Below are positions 10,137 through 17,390 of a stretch of DNA of 43,539 bases, piece after piece; position 1 is the stretch's first letter; each line of letters begins with the position of its first letter. The position numbers were made by a program, and so were the translations under genes. The notes beneath the pieces were generated by a model. The model did not search any database and was not told where the DNA came from. It saw only the letters and a program-made list of their open reading frames with translations. Source of the DNA: Roseateles sp. (GTDB lineage: Bacteria > Pseudomonadota > Gammaproteobacteria > Burkholderiales > Burkholderiaceae_C); the NCBI RefSeq assembly GCF_019237615.1, contig NZ_JAFAGT010000099.1, positions 1 to 43,539 of the forward strand. Reading direction: 5' to 3'.

Positions 10137-11511
10137 ACGCCCCGGCTTGAAGTCACTCTACGTCCGCATCTATCTGACGCTGGTTGCCCTGCTGTTGGCC
10201 TTCGCCTTCGGCTCGGCCTGGCTGTTCCAGCGCCACATCGAGCAGGAGCGCGGCAGTGTCGAGCTGGCGGCCGGCGAGCGGCTGAACGCGATGGCCGGGC
10301 TGCTCAAGCTCGCGCTGCCGCCGGCCACGGCGCCGCGCGCCGAGCAGGCCGAAGCCTTTGCTGACTGGGGCCTGCGCCTGCGCATGCCGCTCGCGCTGGA
10401 GGATGCCGACGGCAAGCGCATCGCGACGACGCTGATGTTCCAGCGTCGCGCCGACGAGCCGGGTGCCATCATCGTCAGCACCGGGCTGGGCGATGGCCGC
10501 AGCCTGGAAATGGTGCGCAGCGTGCGTCCGCCGAATCCTCAGGCCGGCACCTCAGCGGCGGGTGCTGTTCGCCCGCCGCGTATCGACGACGGCCCGTGGA
10601 CGGGCCCCTGGCTGCGCCGCCCGGTGTCGCCGGGCGCGCCGGGCGTATCGACGTTGGCCGTCGTGCTGGTGCTGCTCTTCATCGGCGTCGCGGCGGGGGC
10701 CTACCCGGTCGTGCGCCGGCTGACGCGCCGGCTCGAGGCCCTCAAGCGCGGCGTCGAGCAGTTCGGCGCCGGCCAGTTGCACCACCGTGTGGACGACGGC
10801 GGCCGCGACGAGGTGGCCGCGCTGGCCAGCAGCTTCAACCAGGCGGCCGACCGCATCGAGACGCTGCTGCGCTCCCACCAGACCCTGCTGGCCAACGCCA
10901 GCCACGAGCTGCGCTCGCCGCTGGCGCGGTTGAAGATGGCCTTCGCGATGCTGGACGACGCGGCACCGGCGCAGCGCCAGCGCCTGGCCAATGAGATCGA
11001 CGTCAACATCGCCGAGCTGGACGCCCTCGTCGAGGAGGTGCTGCTGGCCAGCCGGCTGGAGGCCGGCAGCGCGGTCGGCGAGACCCATGTCGTCGAGCTG
11101 CTCGCGCTGGGCGCCGAGGAGTCCGCCCGCGCGGAAGCCGCCTTCGAGCCGGAGAGCGATTCCGCCCGCGTCGACGGCCAGGAGCGCCTGCTGCGCCGCG
11201 CGCTGCGCAACCTGCTGGACAACGCGCGCCGCTACGGCGGGCCCGACGTCGAGCTGGCGCTGCGCCCGGTGGCCGGCGGCTATGAATTCGTCGTCGCCGA
11301 CCGCGGTCCCGGCGTGCCGGCCGAGCTGCGCGAGCGCATCTTCGAGCCCTTCTACCGCCTGCCCGGCCATGCCGAGATGGCGGGCGGCGTGGGCCTGGGC
11401 CTGAGCTTGGTCAAGCAGATCGCCGAGCGCCATGGTGGCAGCGTGCGCTGTCTGCCGCGCGACGGCGGCGGCAGCCGCTTCGTGCTGTTCCTGCCGGCGG
11501 CAAGGAACTAG
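10093..11511 (+). CDS. Two-component sensor histidine kinase (HAMP, HisKA, HATPase)
   Basis: Inner-membrane sensor kinase partnering the preceding regulator. It has a first membrane helix at about residues 26-46, a periplasmic domain of roughly 140 residues rich in Pro/Arg, a second helix near 195-212, a HAMP linker, the phospho-acceptor His in NASHELRSPLARL (H271 counted from 10093), and an ATPase domain with the N box (LRNLLDNARRYG) and G boxes (DRGPGVP, GVGLGLSLVKQI). The ATG at 10093 overlaps the regulator by 44 bases. A TTG at 10147, just after the regulator's stop, is an equally possible start and would give MKSLYVRIY, a more typical kinase N-terminus. The signal is unknown. Confidence 0.9.
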   Translation: MSLPASRTPTRTPPERPGLKSLYVRIYLTLVALLLAFAFGSAWLFQRHIEQERGSVELAAGERLNAMAGLLKLALPPATAPRAEQAEAFADWGLRLRMPLALEDADGKRIATTLMFQRRADEPGAIIVSTGLGDGRSLEMVRSVRPPNPQAGTSAAGAVRPPRIDDGPWTGPWLRRPVSPGAPGVSTLAVVLVLLFIGVAAGAYPVVRRLTRRLEALKRGVEQFGAGQLHHRVDDGGRDEVAALASSFNQAADRIETLLRSHQTLLANASHELRSPLARLKMAFAMLDDAAPAQRQRLANEIDVNIAELDALVEEVLLASRLEAGSAVGETHVVELLALGAEESARAEAAFEPESDSARVDGQERLLRRALRNLLDNARRYGGPDVELALRPVAGGYEFVVADRGPGVPAELRERIFEPFYRLPGHAEMAGGVGLGLSLVKQIAERHGGSVRCLPRDGGGSRFVLFLPAARN

Positions 11512-11646
11512 ACAAGATGGCTTCGTGATGTCGGGCGGCCCGACTCCTGCGATGCCGTAGGTTGCCGGCGCGAGGCCGGCAGAGCCACACCAAGGCACCC
11601 GACAGGTGGTCTGCCGGGGCGTTGCGAGTGAGCAAGGAGTTGGGCC
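11512..11646 (+). ncRNA. Structured left end of an IS110-type element; possible bridge-RNA remnant
   Basis: These 135 bases lie between the kinase stop and the broken IS110 transposase start. They can form two strong hairpins: 11530-11544 (gtcggg/cccgac, loop cgg) and 11563-11581 (tgccggc/gccggca, 5-base loop). In IS110-group elements the non-coding end upstream of the transposase encodes the bridge RNA that guides target and donor recognition. The position and structure fit such an RNA, but its boundaries and guide loops cannot be proven from this sequence. The ribosome site of the transposase (aaggag, 11634-11639) is still intact. Confidence 0.4.
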
Positions 11647-11889
11647 ATGGGCAAGGAATCTAGCACCCTGTCCGTCGGGTTGGACGTTCACAAGGACAGC
11701 ATCGACATCGCCGTGGCTGATCCGCCGCGCGATGCCGAGGTCCGGCACCTCGGCAGTATCAAGGGCGACCTCGCCTCGCTGGACAAGGCCCTACGCAAGC
11801 TCGTCAGCCGCGGCCAGCCCCTGCACGTTGTCTACGAGGCCGGCCCGTGCGGCTTCGTCATCAGCGGTTCTCGTCGAAGACGCGCTTGA
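11647..11889 (+). pseudogene. IS110-family transposase, 5' fragment
   Basis: The reading frame encodes about 72 residues of a DEDD-type IS110/IS1111 recombinase: the opening GLDVHKDSIDIAVAD with the first catalytic Asp, and VYEAGPCGF with the catalytic Glu. After GFVI the sequence leaves the family (SGSRRRRA) because the element is cut at about 11860, exactly where the MATE gene on the other strand ends. The rest of the RuvC-like domain and the C-terminal Ser domain are missing, so it cannot be active. It is a relic of an insertion between the kinase gene and the MATE gene followed by deletion. Confidence 0.85.
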
Positions 11890-13204
11890 GCAGCAGGCTC
11901 AGCAGCAGCCCGGCCATCATGAGCCCCGCCGTGGCTGCCTGCCAGAAGCCAACCGCGCCGGCGCCATCGCGGCCGAAGGCGAGGAAGTAGCCGCCGCCTA
12001 TGCCCAGGCCCCACAGGGCGACCACGTAGATGACCATGGGCAGTGTCGCGACCTGGTACGCGCGCAGCACATAGGCGGCCACCGTCTGCAGCGCGTCGCC
12101 GAGGTGGAAGAACCAGACCCACACCAGCAGCGGCAGCGCGGCCGCTGCCGTCGCGGGGTTGTTGGTGTAGAGCGCGACGATGGGTTCGCGCGCGACCGCG
12201 ACGATGGCGCCGACGGCCGCGGCGGTCAGCGCCGCCAGCGACATCGCGTGCCGGCCGACGATGCGTGCCTCGCGCTTCTGCGCGGCGCCGAGATGCTGGG
12301 CCACCAGGGTGCCGGCCGCCGTTGCAAATGCCAGTGCGATCATGAACATCATCGCGACGAGGTTGACGGCGATCTGGTGCCCGGCCACCGGAGTCGCGCC
12401 CAGGCGCGCGATGAAGAAGGCCATGAAGGTGAAGCCCGTCACCTCGACGAGGATGGAGCCGCCCATGGGCAGGCCAAGCTTCACGAGCGCCGCGAGCTCG
12501 CCCCAGAGCGGCCGGGTTCGCCACAGCTGCGGGATGTGGAAGGGCCGGTAGAAGGCGTCGCGCCGGAGCAGGAGCATCGCCACGGCGGCCTGGCCGATCA
12601 GCGCGATGGCCGTCGCCCAGCCGCAGCCTGCCACGCCCAGTGCCGGCACGGGGCCCCAGCCGAACACGAGGATGGCGTTCAGCGGCACCTTGGCGGCCAG
12701 GCCGGTCAGCTGCATCGCCATGACGGCCTTTGGCCGGCTGACGGCCGTCGAGAAGCCGCGGAAGGCCGTGAAGAGCAGGGCGGCCGGCAGAGCGAAGGCC
12801 TCGGGCCGGGTGTAGGCGCGCACCTTGGCGGCCTGGGCGGCGTCCAACTGGGCCAGGGCCGTGAAGGGGTCGGGGAACCACAGCGCCAGGCAGCCCGGGA
12901 TGCACAGCAGCAGCGCCAGCCACTGCGCCTGCACGAAGCTGCGGCCGGCACCGGCCAGATCCTGGGCACCGAACTGCCGGCCCGCTATGGGGCCGACGGC
13001 GAGCACGACGCCCATCAGGCCGACGAAGATGGACACATAGGCCGCCGAGCCGACCGCCAGCGCGGCCAGGTCCTCGGGACTGACGCGGCCCATCATCAGC
13101 GTGTCTATGGTGCTGAACATCATCACCGCGATCTGGCCCACGAGGACGGGCCAGGCCAGCGGAACGAGGCGGCGAGCGCTGTCGATGAAGCGGATGCGGT
13201 TCAC
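11861..13204 (-). CDS. MATE-family multidrug/sodium efflux transporter
   Basis: Inner-membrane exporter of the MATE (NorM/DinF) family, exchanging Na+ or H+ for cationic drugs or metabolites. 447 residues with about 12 hydrophobic helices. The opening VPLAWPVLVGQIAVMMFSTIDTLMMGR and the internal repeat around LVKLGLPMGGSILVEVTGFTFMAF are typical, one in each half. The start is the GTG at 13204, whose bases overlap the TGA of the preceding gene (gtga, 13201-13204), so translation is coupled. A longer in-frame extension merely reads through the upstream gene in another frame. Its stop codon touches the end of the IS110 remnant; the C-terminus (KRVFDENR) still looks natural. Confidence 0.92.
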   Translation of the reverse strand: MNRIRFIDSARRLVPLAWPVLVGQIAVMMFSTIDTLMMGRVSPEDLAALAVGSAAYVSIFVGLMGVVLAVGPIAGRQFGAQDLAGAGRSFVQAQWLALLLCIPGCLALWFPDPFTALAQLDAAQAAKVRAYTRPEAFALPAALLFTAFRGFSTAVSRPKAVMAMQLTGLAAKVPLNAILVFGWGPVPALGVAGCGWATAIALIGQAAVAMLLLRRDAFYRPFHIPQLWRTRPLWGELAALVKLGLPMGGSILVEVTGFTFMAFFIARLGATPVAGHQIAVNLVAMMFMIALAFATAAGTLVAQHLGAAQKREARIVGRHAMSLAALTAAAVGAIVAVAREPIVALYTNNPATAAAALPLLVWVWFFHLGDALQTVAAYVLRAYQVATLPMVIYVVALWGLGIGGGYFLAFGRDGAGAVGFWQAATAGLMMAGLLLSLLLKRVFDENR

Positions 13205-13608
13205 TTCAGCACCCGTTCCGCGTAGCGGTTGAAGCGCCAGGCCGTGCCTTCGTGCGTGATGCGCTGCCACACCATGCGCTTCTCGAACGGATCGAGTGCC
13301 GGCCATTGCTGCACCTCGTCGAAGCTGCGGCCGCAGCCCTTGCAGGCAGGGTCGCCCTGGGCCGTGGAGCAGATGGCGATGCAGGGCGAGTCGGGCGTGG
13401 TCTCGTACCAGGTCAGCCATGCTCCCAGCGCCCTGTCGCTCAGGGCATCGATGTCCAGCTCGCTGGCGCGCTCCCAGGCCAGCAGCGCATAGGCCTCGGC
13501 CAGCGCGCCCACCTCGGGCGCCGCGCTGATGCCGTCAGGCGAGGGCGAGCGCTCGCGCCACCAGTTGATGGCGGCCTCGAGGTCCGTGACGTGAATCCTT
13601 GAAGTCAA
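13201..13608 (-). CDS. DUF3717-DUF1289 fusion protein
   Basis: About 135 residues from a TTG start at 13608 that overlaps the trpS stop (ttga). The first part, HVTDLEAAINWWRERSPS through LAEAYALLAWE, looks like DUF3717. The second part, PDSPCIAICSTAQGDPACKGCGR, is the small DUF1289 domain with its four conserved Cys, probably a metal-binding or Fe-S-like knuckle, followed by the W-x-x-x-(x)-ERxxVW-type tail. The function of both domains is unknown. It is translationally coupled to trpS upstream and to the MATE gene downstream. The TTG start is chosen because homologous sequence begins right after it and no ATG is available. Confidence 0.8.
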   Translation of the reverse strand: MTSRIHVTDLEAAINWWRERSPSPDGISAAPEVGALAEAYALLAWERASELDIDALSDRALGAWLTWYETTPDSPCIAICSTAQGDPACKGCGRSFDEVQQWPALDPFEKRMVWQRITHEGTAWRFNRYAERVLK

Positions 13609-14606
13609 GCGACCAGCCCCATCGCCGCGCGCACCTCGCGCAGCGTCTTGCGGGCGACGGCGCGGGCGCGCTCGGTGCCCAGCTCCAGCGTCCACCGCAC
13701 CTGCTGCGGGTCCAGCGCCGCAGCGCGTTCGCGCCAGGGGGCCTGCTCGCGCTGGATGGCCTCGATCAGCGGCTGCTTGCAGTCCAGGCAGCCGATGCTG
13801 GCGGTGCGACAGCCCGTGTCGCAGGCGGTGCGCGTGGCGTCGTCACTGTAGATCCGGTGCAGCGGCCAGACCGGGCAGCGGGCCGGGTCGCCGGCGTCGT
13901 TGCGACGCACTCGCTGCGGATCGGTGGGCATGGTGCGGATCTTGGCGGCCGTGACCTCGGGGTCGTCGCGCATCGCGATGGCGTTATCCAGGCTCTTGCT
14001 CATCTTCTGGCCGTCCAGGCCGGGCACGCGCGCGGTCTCGGTCAGCAGCGCCTGCGGCTCGACGAAGATGGGTGCGGCCTCGGCATAGAGGCGGTTGAAG
14101 CGGCGCGCGACCTCACGGGTCACCTCGACATGGGCCGCCTGGTCTTCGCCGACCGGCACGCTGGCGGGCTTGTAGAGCAGGATGTCGGCTGCCTGCAGCA
14201 GCGGGTAGCCGAGGAAGCCATAGGTGGCCAGCTCGGGGTCGGCGGCGACCTGGTCCTTGTAGCTGGGCATGCGCGCCAGCCAGCTCGACGGTGTGCACAT
14301 GGCCAGCAGCGTGAACAGCTCGGCGTGCTCGGGCATGCGGCTCTGCAGGAACAGCGTGCAGCGCTCGGGGTCAATGCCGGCGGCCAGCCAGTCGGTGACC
14401 ATCCCGTAGACGTGGTGCGTCAGCGCTTCGCCGCTGGGGCGCTGGGTGGTGAGCGCATGCCAGTCGGCGACGAAGAAGAAGCAGTCGTGCGTGTCCTGCA
14501 GCCCGACCCAGTTCTTGAGGGCGCCGTGGTAGTGGCCGAGGTGCAGGGCGCCGGTCGGGCGCATGCCCGAGAGCACGCGCGGGCGGGTGATGGCGGGTGT
14601 CGACAT
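13605..14606 (-). CDS. trpS: Tryptophanyl-tRNA synthetase
   Basis: Class I aminoacyl-tRNA synthetase charging tRNA-Trp. 333 residues from the ATG at 14606; a TTG at 14627 would add seven. The HIGH-type motif appears as ALHLGHYHGALKNW near residues 20-35 and the KMSKS loop as GQKMSKSLDNAI around 200. The segment with CPVWPLHRIY, CRTASIGCLDCKQ is the normal C-terminal half of bacterial TrpS. The length matches the family. First gene of a coupled trio with the DUF3717-DUF1289 protein and the MATE exporter. It is divergent from purN with a 69-base gap. Confidence 0.95.
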   Translation of the reverse strand: MSTPAITRPRVLSGMRPTGALHLGHYHGALKNWVGLQDTHDCFFFVADWHALTTQRPSGEALTHHVYGMVTDWLAAGIDPERCTLFLQSRMPEHAELFTLLAMCTPSSWLARMPSYKDQVAADPELATYGFLGYPLLQAADILLYKPASVPVGEDQAAHVEVTREVARRFNRLYAEAAPIFVEPQALLTETARVPGLDGQKMSKSLDNAIAMRDDPEVTAAKIRTMPTDPQRVRRNDAGDPARCPVWPLHRIYSDDATRTACDTGCRTASIGCLDCKQPLIEAIQREQAPWRERAAALDPQQVRWTLELGTERARAVARKTLREVRAAMGLVA

Positions 14607-14675
14607 GGGGCGCGGATTGTCGTTCAACGGGCTTGGCCTGCCGAACGGCAGGGGTGCGACCTACACTGCCGGCCC

Positions 14676-15308
14676 ATGAAGAGACTGGTGCTGTTGATTT
14701 CGGGGCGGGGCTCCAACATGGAGGCCATCGTGAAGGCCTGCAGGGCCGAGGGCTGGCCGGCGCAGGTCGTCGCCGTCATCAGCAACCGGCCCGACGCGGG
14801 CGGCCTGCAGTTCGCGGCCCAGCACGGCATCGCCACCGCGGTCGTCGATCACAAGGCCTTTGCCAGCCGCGAGGACTTCGACGCCGAGCTGGCTCGCGTC
14901 ATCGACGGCTTTGCGCCCGACCTGGTCGTGCTGGCCGGCTTCATGCGCATCCTGACGCCCGGCTTCACGGCCCGCTACGCGCGTCGCATGCTCAACATCC
15001 ACCCGTCGCTGCTGCCGGCCTTCACGGGCCTGCACACGCATGAGCGTGCGTTGGAGATGGGCTGCAAGGTGGCCGGCGTGACGGTGCACTTCGTGACCGC
15101 GGAGCTGGACCATGGGGCCATCGTCATGCAGGCCGTCGTGCCTGTGCTGGCGGGGGACGATGCGCCGTCGCTGGCGGCGCGTGTGCTGGCGGCCGAGCAC
15201 CGCATCTATCCGCAGTCGGTGCGCTGGTGCGTCGAGGATGCGCTGGTCTGGGACGGCGAGCGCGTCTGCCATCGCGACGGCGCGCCGCAACAGCTGCTGC
15301 TCAACTGA
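14676..15308 (+). CDS. purN: Phosphoribosylglycinamide formyltransferase (GAR transformylase)
   Basis: Third step of purine synthesis: transfers a formyl group from 10-formyl-tetrahydrofolate to GAR. 210 residues, the normal size. The opening MKRLVLLISGRGSNMEAIV binds the substrate phosphate. The catalytic Asn and His are in MLNIHPSLLPAF and the catalytic Asp is in VTAELDHGAIV. The ATG at 14676 is the first plausible start. Its last 8 bases overlap, tail to tail, the end of the DUF1345 gene on the other strand. Confidence 0.96.
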   Translation: MKRLVLLISGRGSNMEAIVKACRAEGWPAQVVAVISNRPDAGGLQFAAQHGIATAVVDHKAFASREDFDAELARVIDGFAPDLVVLAGFMRILTPGFTARYARRMLNIHPSLLPAFTGLHTHERALEMGCKVAGVTVHFVTAELDHGAIVMQAVVPVLAGDDAPSLAARVLAAEHRIYPQSVRWCVEDALVWDGERVCHRDGAPQQLLLN

Positions 15309-15945
15309 TCAATCCGGCCAGGATGTTGATGACCAGCGCCAGCACGCCCGTGTTGAAGGTGAAGGCCAGCAGGGTCTGCACCAGTACGAGGCGGCGCATC
15401 GGCCGGGAGCTGACGCCGACGTCGGAGGTCTGCGACGTGGCGGCCAGCGTGATCGAGAAATAGAGGAAGTCGCCGTAGTCGGGCGGACCGTCGTCGCCCG
15501 GGAACTGCAGGCCCAGCGCCGCCTGGCCGGGGCGGTGGTAGAGGCTGGCATAGGCCAGCGCGAACTCCACCGGCAGCAGCAGCCAGGAGCCGCAGACGGT
15601 GGCCAGCACCAGCAGCAGGTAGGCAGGCTGGTGCGACTGCTTGGCGGCCTGCAGCTCCAGCGTGATGGCCGCCAGGCTGGCCAGCGCGCCCAGCACGGCG
15701 AGCATCAGCACCACCGGAACGCCTTCGGCCAGGCGGCGGGCCCGCTGCTGCACATGGCTCGCGCCGTCGCCCGCCAGCATCATCCAGACGATCAGCGGCA
15801 GATAGATCCAGACCGACAGGTTCCAGCCGATCAACAGGCGCGTCTGCCAGGCCAGCATGCCGGGCCAGACCGCGGCCAGCAGGCTTCCGATCAGGATCGC
15901 CGCGAGCAGGCGTGGGCGCAGGCGCAACTGGGTCCAGAGATTCAT
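15301..15945 (-). CDS. DUF1345-family integral membrane protein
   Basis: 214 residues with five or six hydrophobic helices (for example LLAAILIGSLLAAVW, WIYLPLIVWMML, VPVVLMLAVLGALASLAAI, YLLLVLATVCGSWLLLPVEFAL, LLAFTFNTGVLALVINILAGL). The segment PPDYGDFLYFSITLAATSQTSDV is the recognisable signature of DUF1345, which resembles the pore region of ion-channel-like proteins. The function is not established. It is convergent with purN (8-base overlap) and divergent from the rRNA methylase with 26 bases between. Confidence 0.85.
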   Translation of the reverse strand: MNLWTQLRLRPRLLAAILIGSLLAAVWPGMLAWQTRLLIGWNLSVWIYLPLIVWMMLAGDGASHVQQRARRLAEGVPVVLMLAVLGALASLAAITLELQAAKQSHQPAYLLLVLATVCGSWLLLPVEFALAYASLYHRPGQAALGLQFPGDDGPPDYGDFLYFSITLAATSQTSDVGVSSRPMRRLVLVQTLLAFTFNTGVLALVINILAGLIS

Positions 15946-15971
15946 GCGGGGCGGCTTGGGATAATGCGGCG

Positions 15972-17234
15972 ATGCATCCTAATGCCCTGCTGGAGCTGTG
16001 CGCCGAGCTGATCGCCGCCGTAAACAAGCTCGACGCGCCCGCCGACGCCACCGTCTCGGCCTTCTTCCGTCAACACAAGAACCTTGGCCAGCGCGAGCGC
16101 GCCTGCCTGGCCGAGACCGTCTACGCGCTGCTACGCGAGCGGCTCAAATTCCAGAACCTGGCCCAGAGCGGCAGCGGTCCGCTGAACCGCCGCCTGGCCA
16201 TGCTGGCCTGGCGCGGCAGCGACAGCTTCCTGCGCAGCGCGCTCAGCCCGGCCGAGAAGCAGTGGCTGGAGCAGGTGCAGGCCATTGCGCCCGGCAGCCT
16301 GGCGCCCAGGCTGCGCCACAACATGCCCGACTGGCTCGCCGAGCCCTTGCAGGCGCGCCTGGGCCAGGACGAGTTCTGGCAGCTGGCCGGCGCGCTGAAC
16401 GAGGCCGCGCCGCTGGACCTGCGCGTCAACACGCTCAAGCTCAAGCGCGAGGAAGCCCAGGCCCAGCTTGCGCAAGCCGGCATCGCGGCTACGCCGACGC
16501 CGTATTCGCCGCTGGGCCTGCGCGTCGAGGGCAAGCCGGCGCTGAACAAGCAGGCGCTGTTCACCGGCGGCTCCGTCGAGGTGCAGGACGAGGGCAGCCA
16601 GCTGCTGGCCCTGCTGCTGGCGCCCAAGCGCGGCGAGATGGTCGTGGACTTCTGCGCCGGCGCCGGCGGCAAGACGCTGGCGCTGGGCGCGGCGATGCGC
16701 AACACGGGCCGGCTCTATGCCTTCGACGTGTCGGGCCACCGGCTGGACGCGCTCAAGCCGAGGCTGGCGCGCAGCGGCCTGTCCAACGTCTATCCGGCGC
16801 AGATCGCCCATGAGCGCGACGAGCGCATCAAGCGCCTGGCCGGCAAGATCGACCGCGTGCTGGTCGATGCACCCTGCTCGGGCCTGGGCACGCTGCGCCG
16901 CAACCCGGACCTGAAATGGCGCCAGTCGCCCCAGGGCGTGGCCGAACTGCAGGACAAGCAGCGTGCCATCCTGGCCAGCGCGGCCCGCCTCGTGAAGCCG
17001 GGTGGGAGGCTGGTCTATGCCACCTGCAGCCTGCTGGACGCCGAGAACGAGATCATCGCGGCCGAGTTCGCCGCCGCCCACCCCGACTTCAAGCTGCTGC
17101 CGGCGGACGAGGCGCTGGCCAAGGTGCAGGTGGAGCGCGCGGGCGAGCTGGTGGAGAACGGCATGCTCAGGCTGTGGCCCCACCGGCACGCCATGGACGG
17201 CTTCTTCGCAGCCGCCTGGGAGCGGGCCGACTGA
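15972..17234 (+). CDS. 16S rRNA m5C methyltransferase, RsmB/NOP2 family
   Basis: SAM-dependent cytosine-C5 methylase of rRNA. 420 residues from the ATG at 15972. The N-terminal third is a helical NusB-like RNA-binding region. The catalytic half has the SAM site VDFCAGAGGKTLALG (about 217-231), the motif IV Cys in VDAPCSGLGTLRRNPD and the motif VI catalytic Cys in YATCSLLDAENE. This is the RsmB (C967) group, but the N-terminal domain is divergent, so the exact target base is not certain. The intergenic gap downstream holds a hairpin and a likely promoter for the desaturase. Confidence 0.88.
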   Translation: MHPNALLELCAELIAAVNKLDAPADATVSAFFRQHKNLGQRERACLAETVYALLRERLKFQNLAQSGSGPLNRRLAMLAWRGSDSFLRSALSPAEKQWLEQVQAIAPGSLAPRLRHNMPDWLAEPLQARLGQDEFWQLAGALNEAAPLDLRVNTLKLKREEAQAQLAQAGIAATPTPYSPLGLRVEGKPALNKQALFTGGSVEVQDEGSQLLALLLAPKRGEMVVDFCAGAGGKTLALGAAMRNTGRLYAFDVSGHRLDALKPRLARSGLSNVYPAQIAHERDERIKRLAGKIDRVLVDAPCSGLGTLRRNPDLKWRQSPQGVAELQDKQRAILASAARLVKPGGRLVYATCSLLDAENEIIAAEFAAAHPDFKLLPADEALAKVQVERAGELVENGMLRLWPHRHAMDGFFAAAWERAD

Positions 17235-17308
17235 GAGTGGTTCGCCTGAGAGCGGCTTGATGGCGATCAAGGAACGCGCCGATTCGCACGCGCCCGCCTG
17301 AATACGGT

Positions 17309-17347
17309 GCCCCCATTCCCTTGAATTTGGGGGCGCTCCCCTACAAT
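17309..17347 (+). promoter_or_regulatory. Possible sigma-70 promoter of the desaturase gene
   Basis: ttgaat (17321-17326) and tacaat (17342-17347) look like -35 and -10 hexamers with a 15-base spacer, slightly short. The -35 lies inside a hairpin (gccccca 17309-17315 with tgggggc 17328-17334). The hairpin has no T-run, so it is not an obvious terminator for the upstream methylase. The desaturase start codon is 44 bases past the -10. Confidence 0.4.
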
Positions 17348-17390
17348 TGACATTCCTTCGCATGGCCGCTTTGGCCGAGGTCCTGGACGC

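Noticed and set aside
11647-11889. The IS110 frame as an intact small gene
   Set aside because: It ends abruptly in unrelated residues and lacks most of the catalytic domain, so it is recorded as a pseudogene.
11606-13225. 539-codon plus-strand frame across the MATE gene
   Set aside because: Composition is repetitive His/Gly/Arg/Gln, as expected from the reverse of a membrane-protein gene; the MATE gene on the minus strand explains the DNA.
17347-17352. ttgaca as a -35 box for the desaturase gene
   Set aside because: It overlaps the better -10 match, and no -10-like hexamer lies 16-18 bases downstream.
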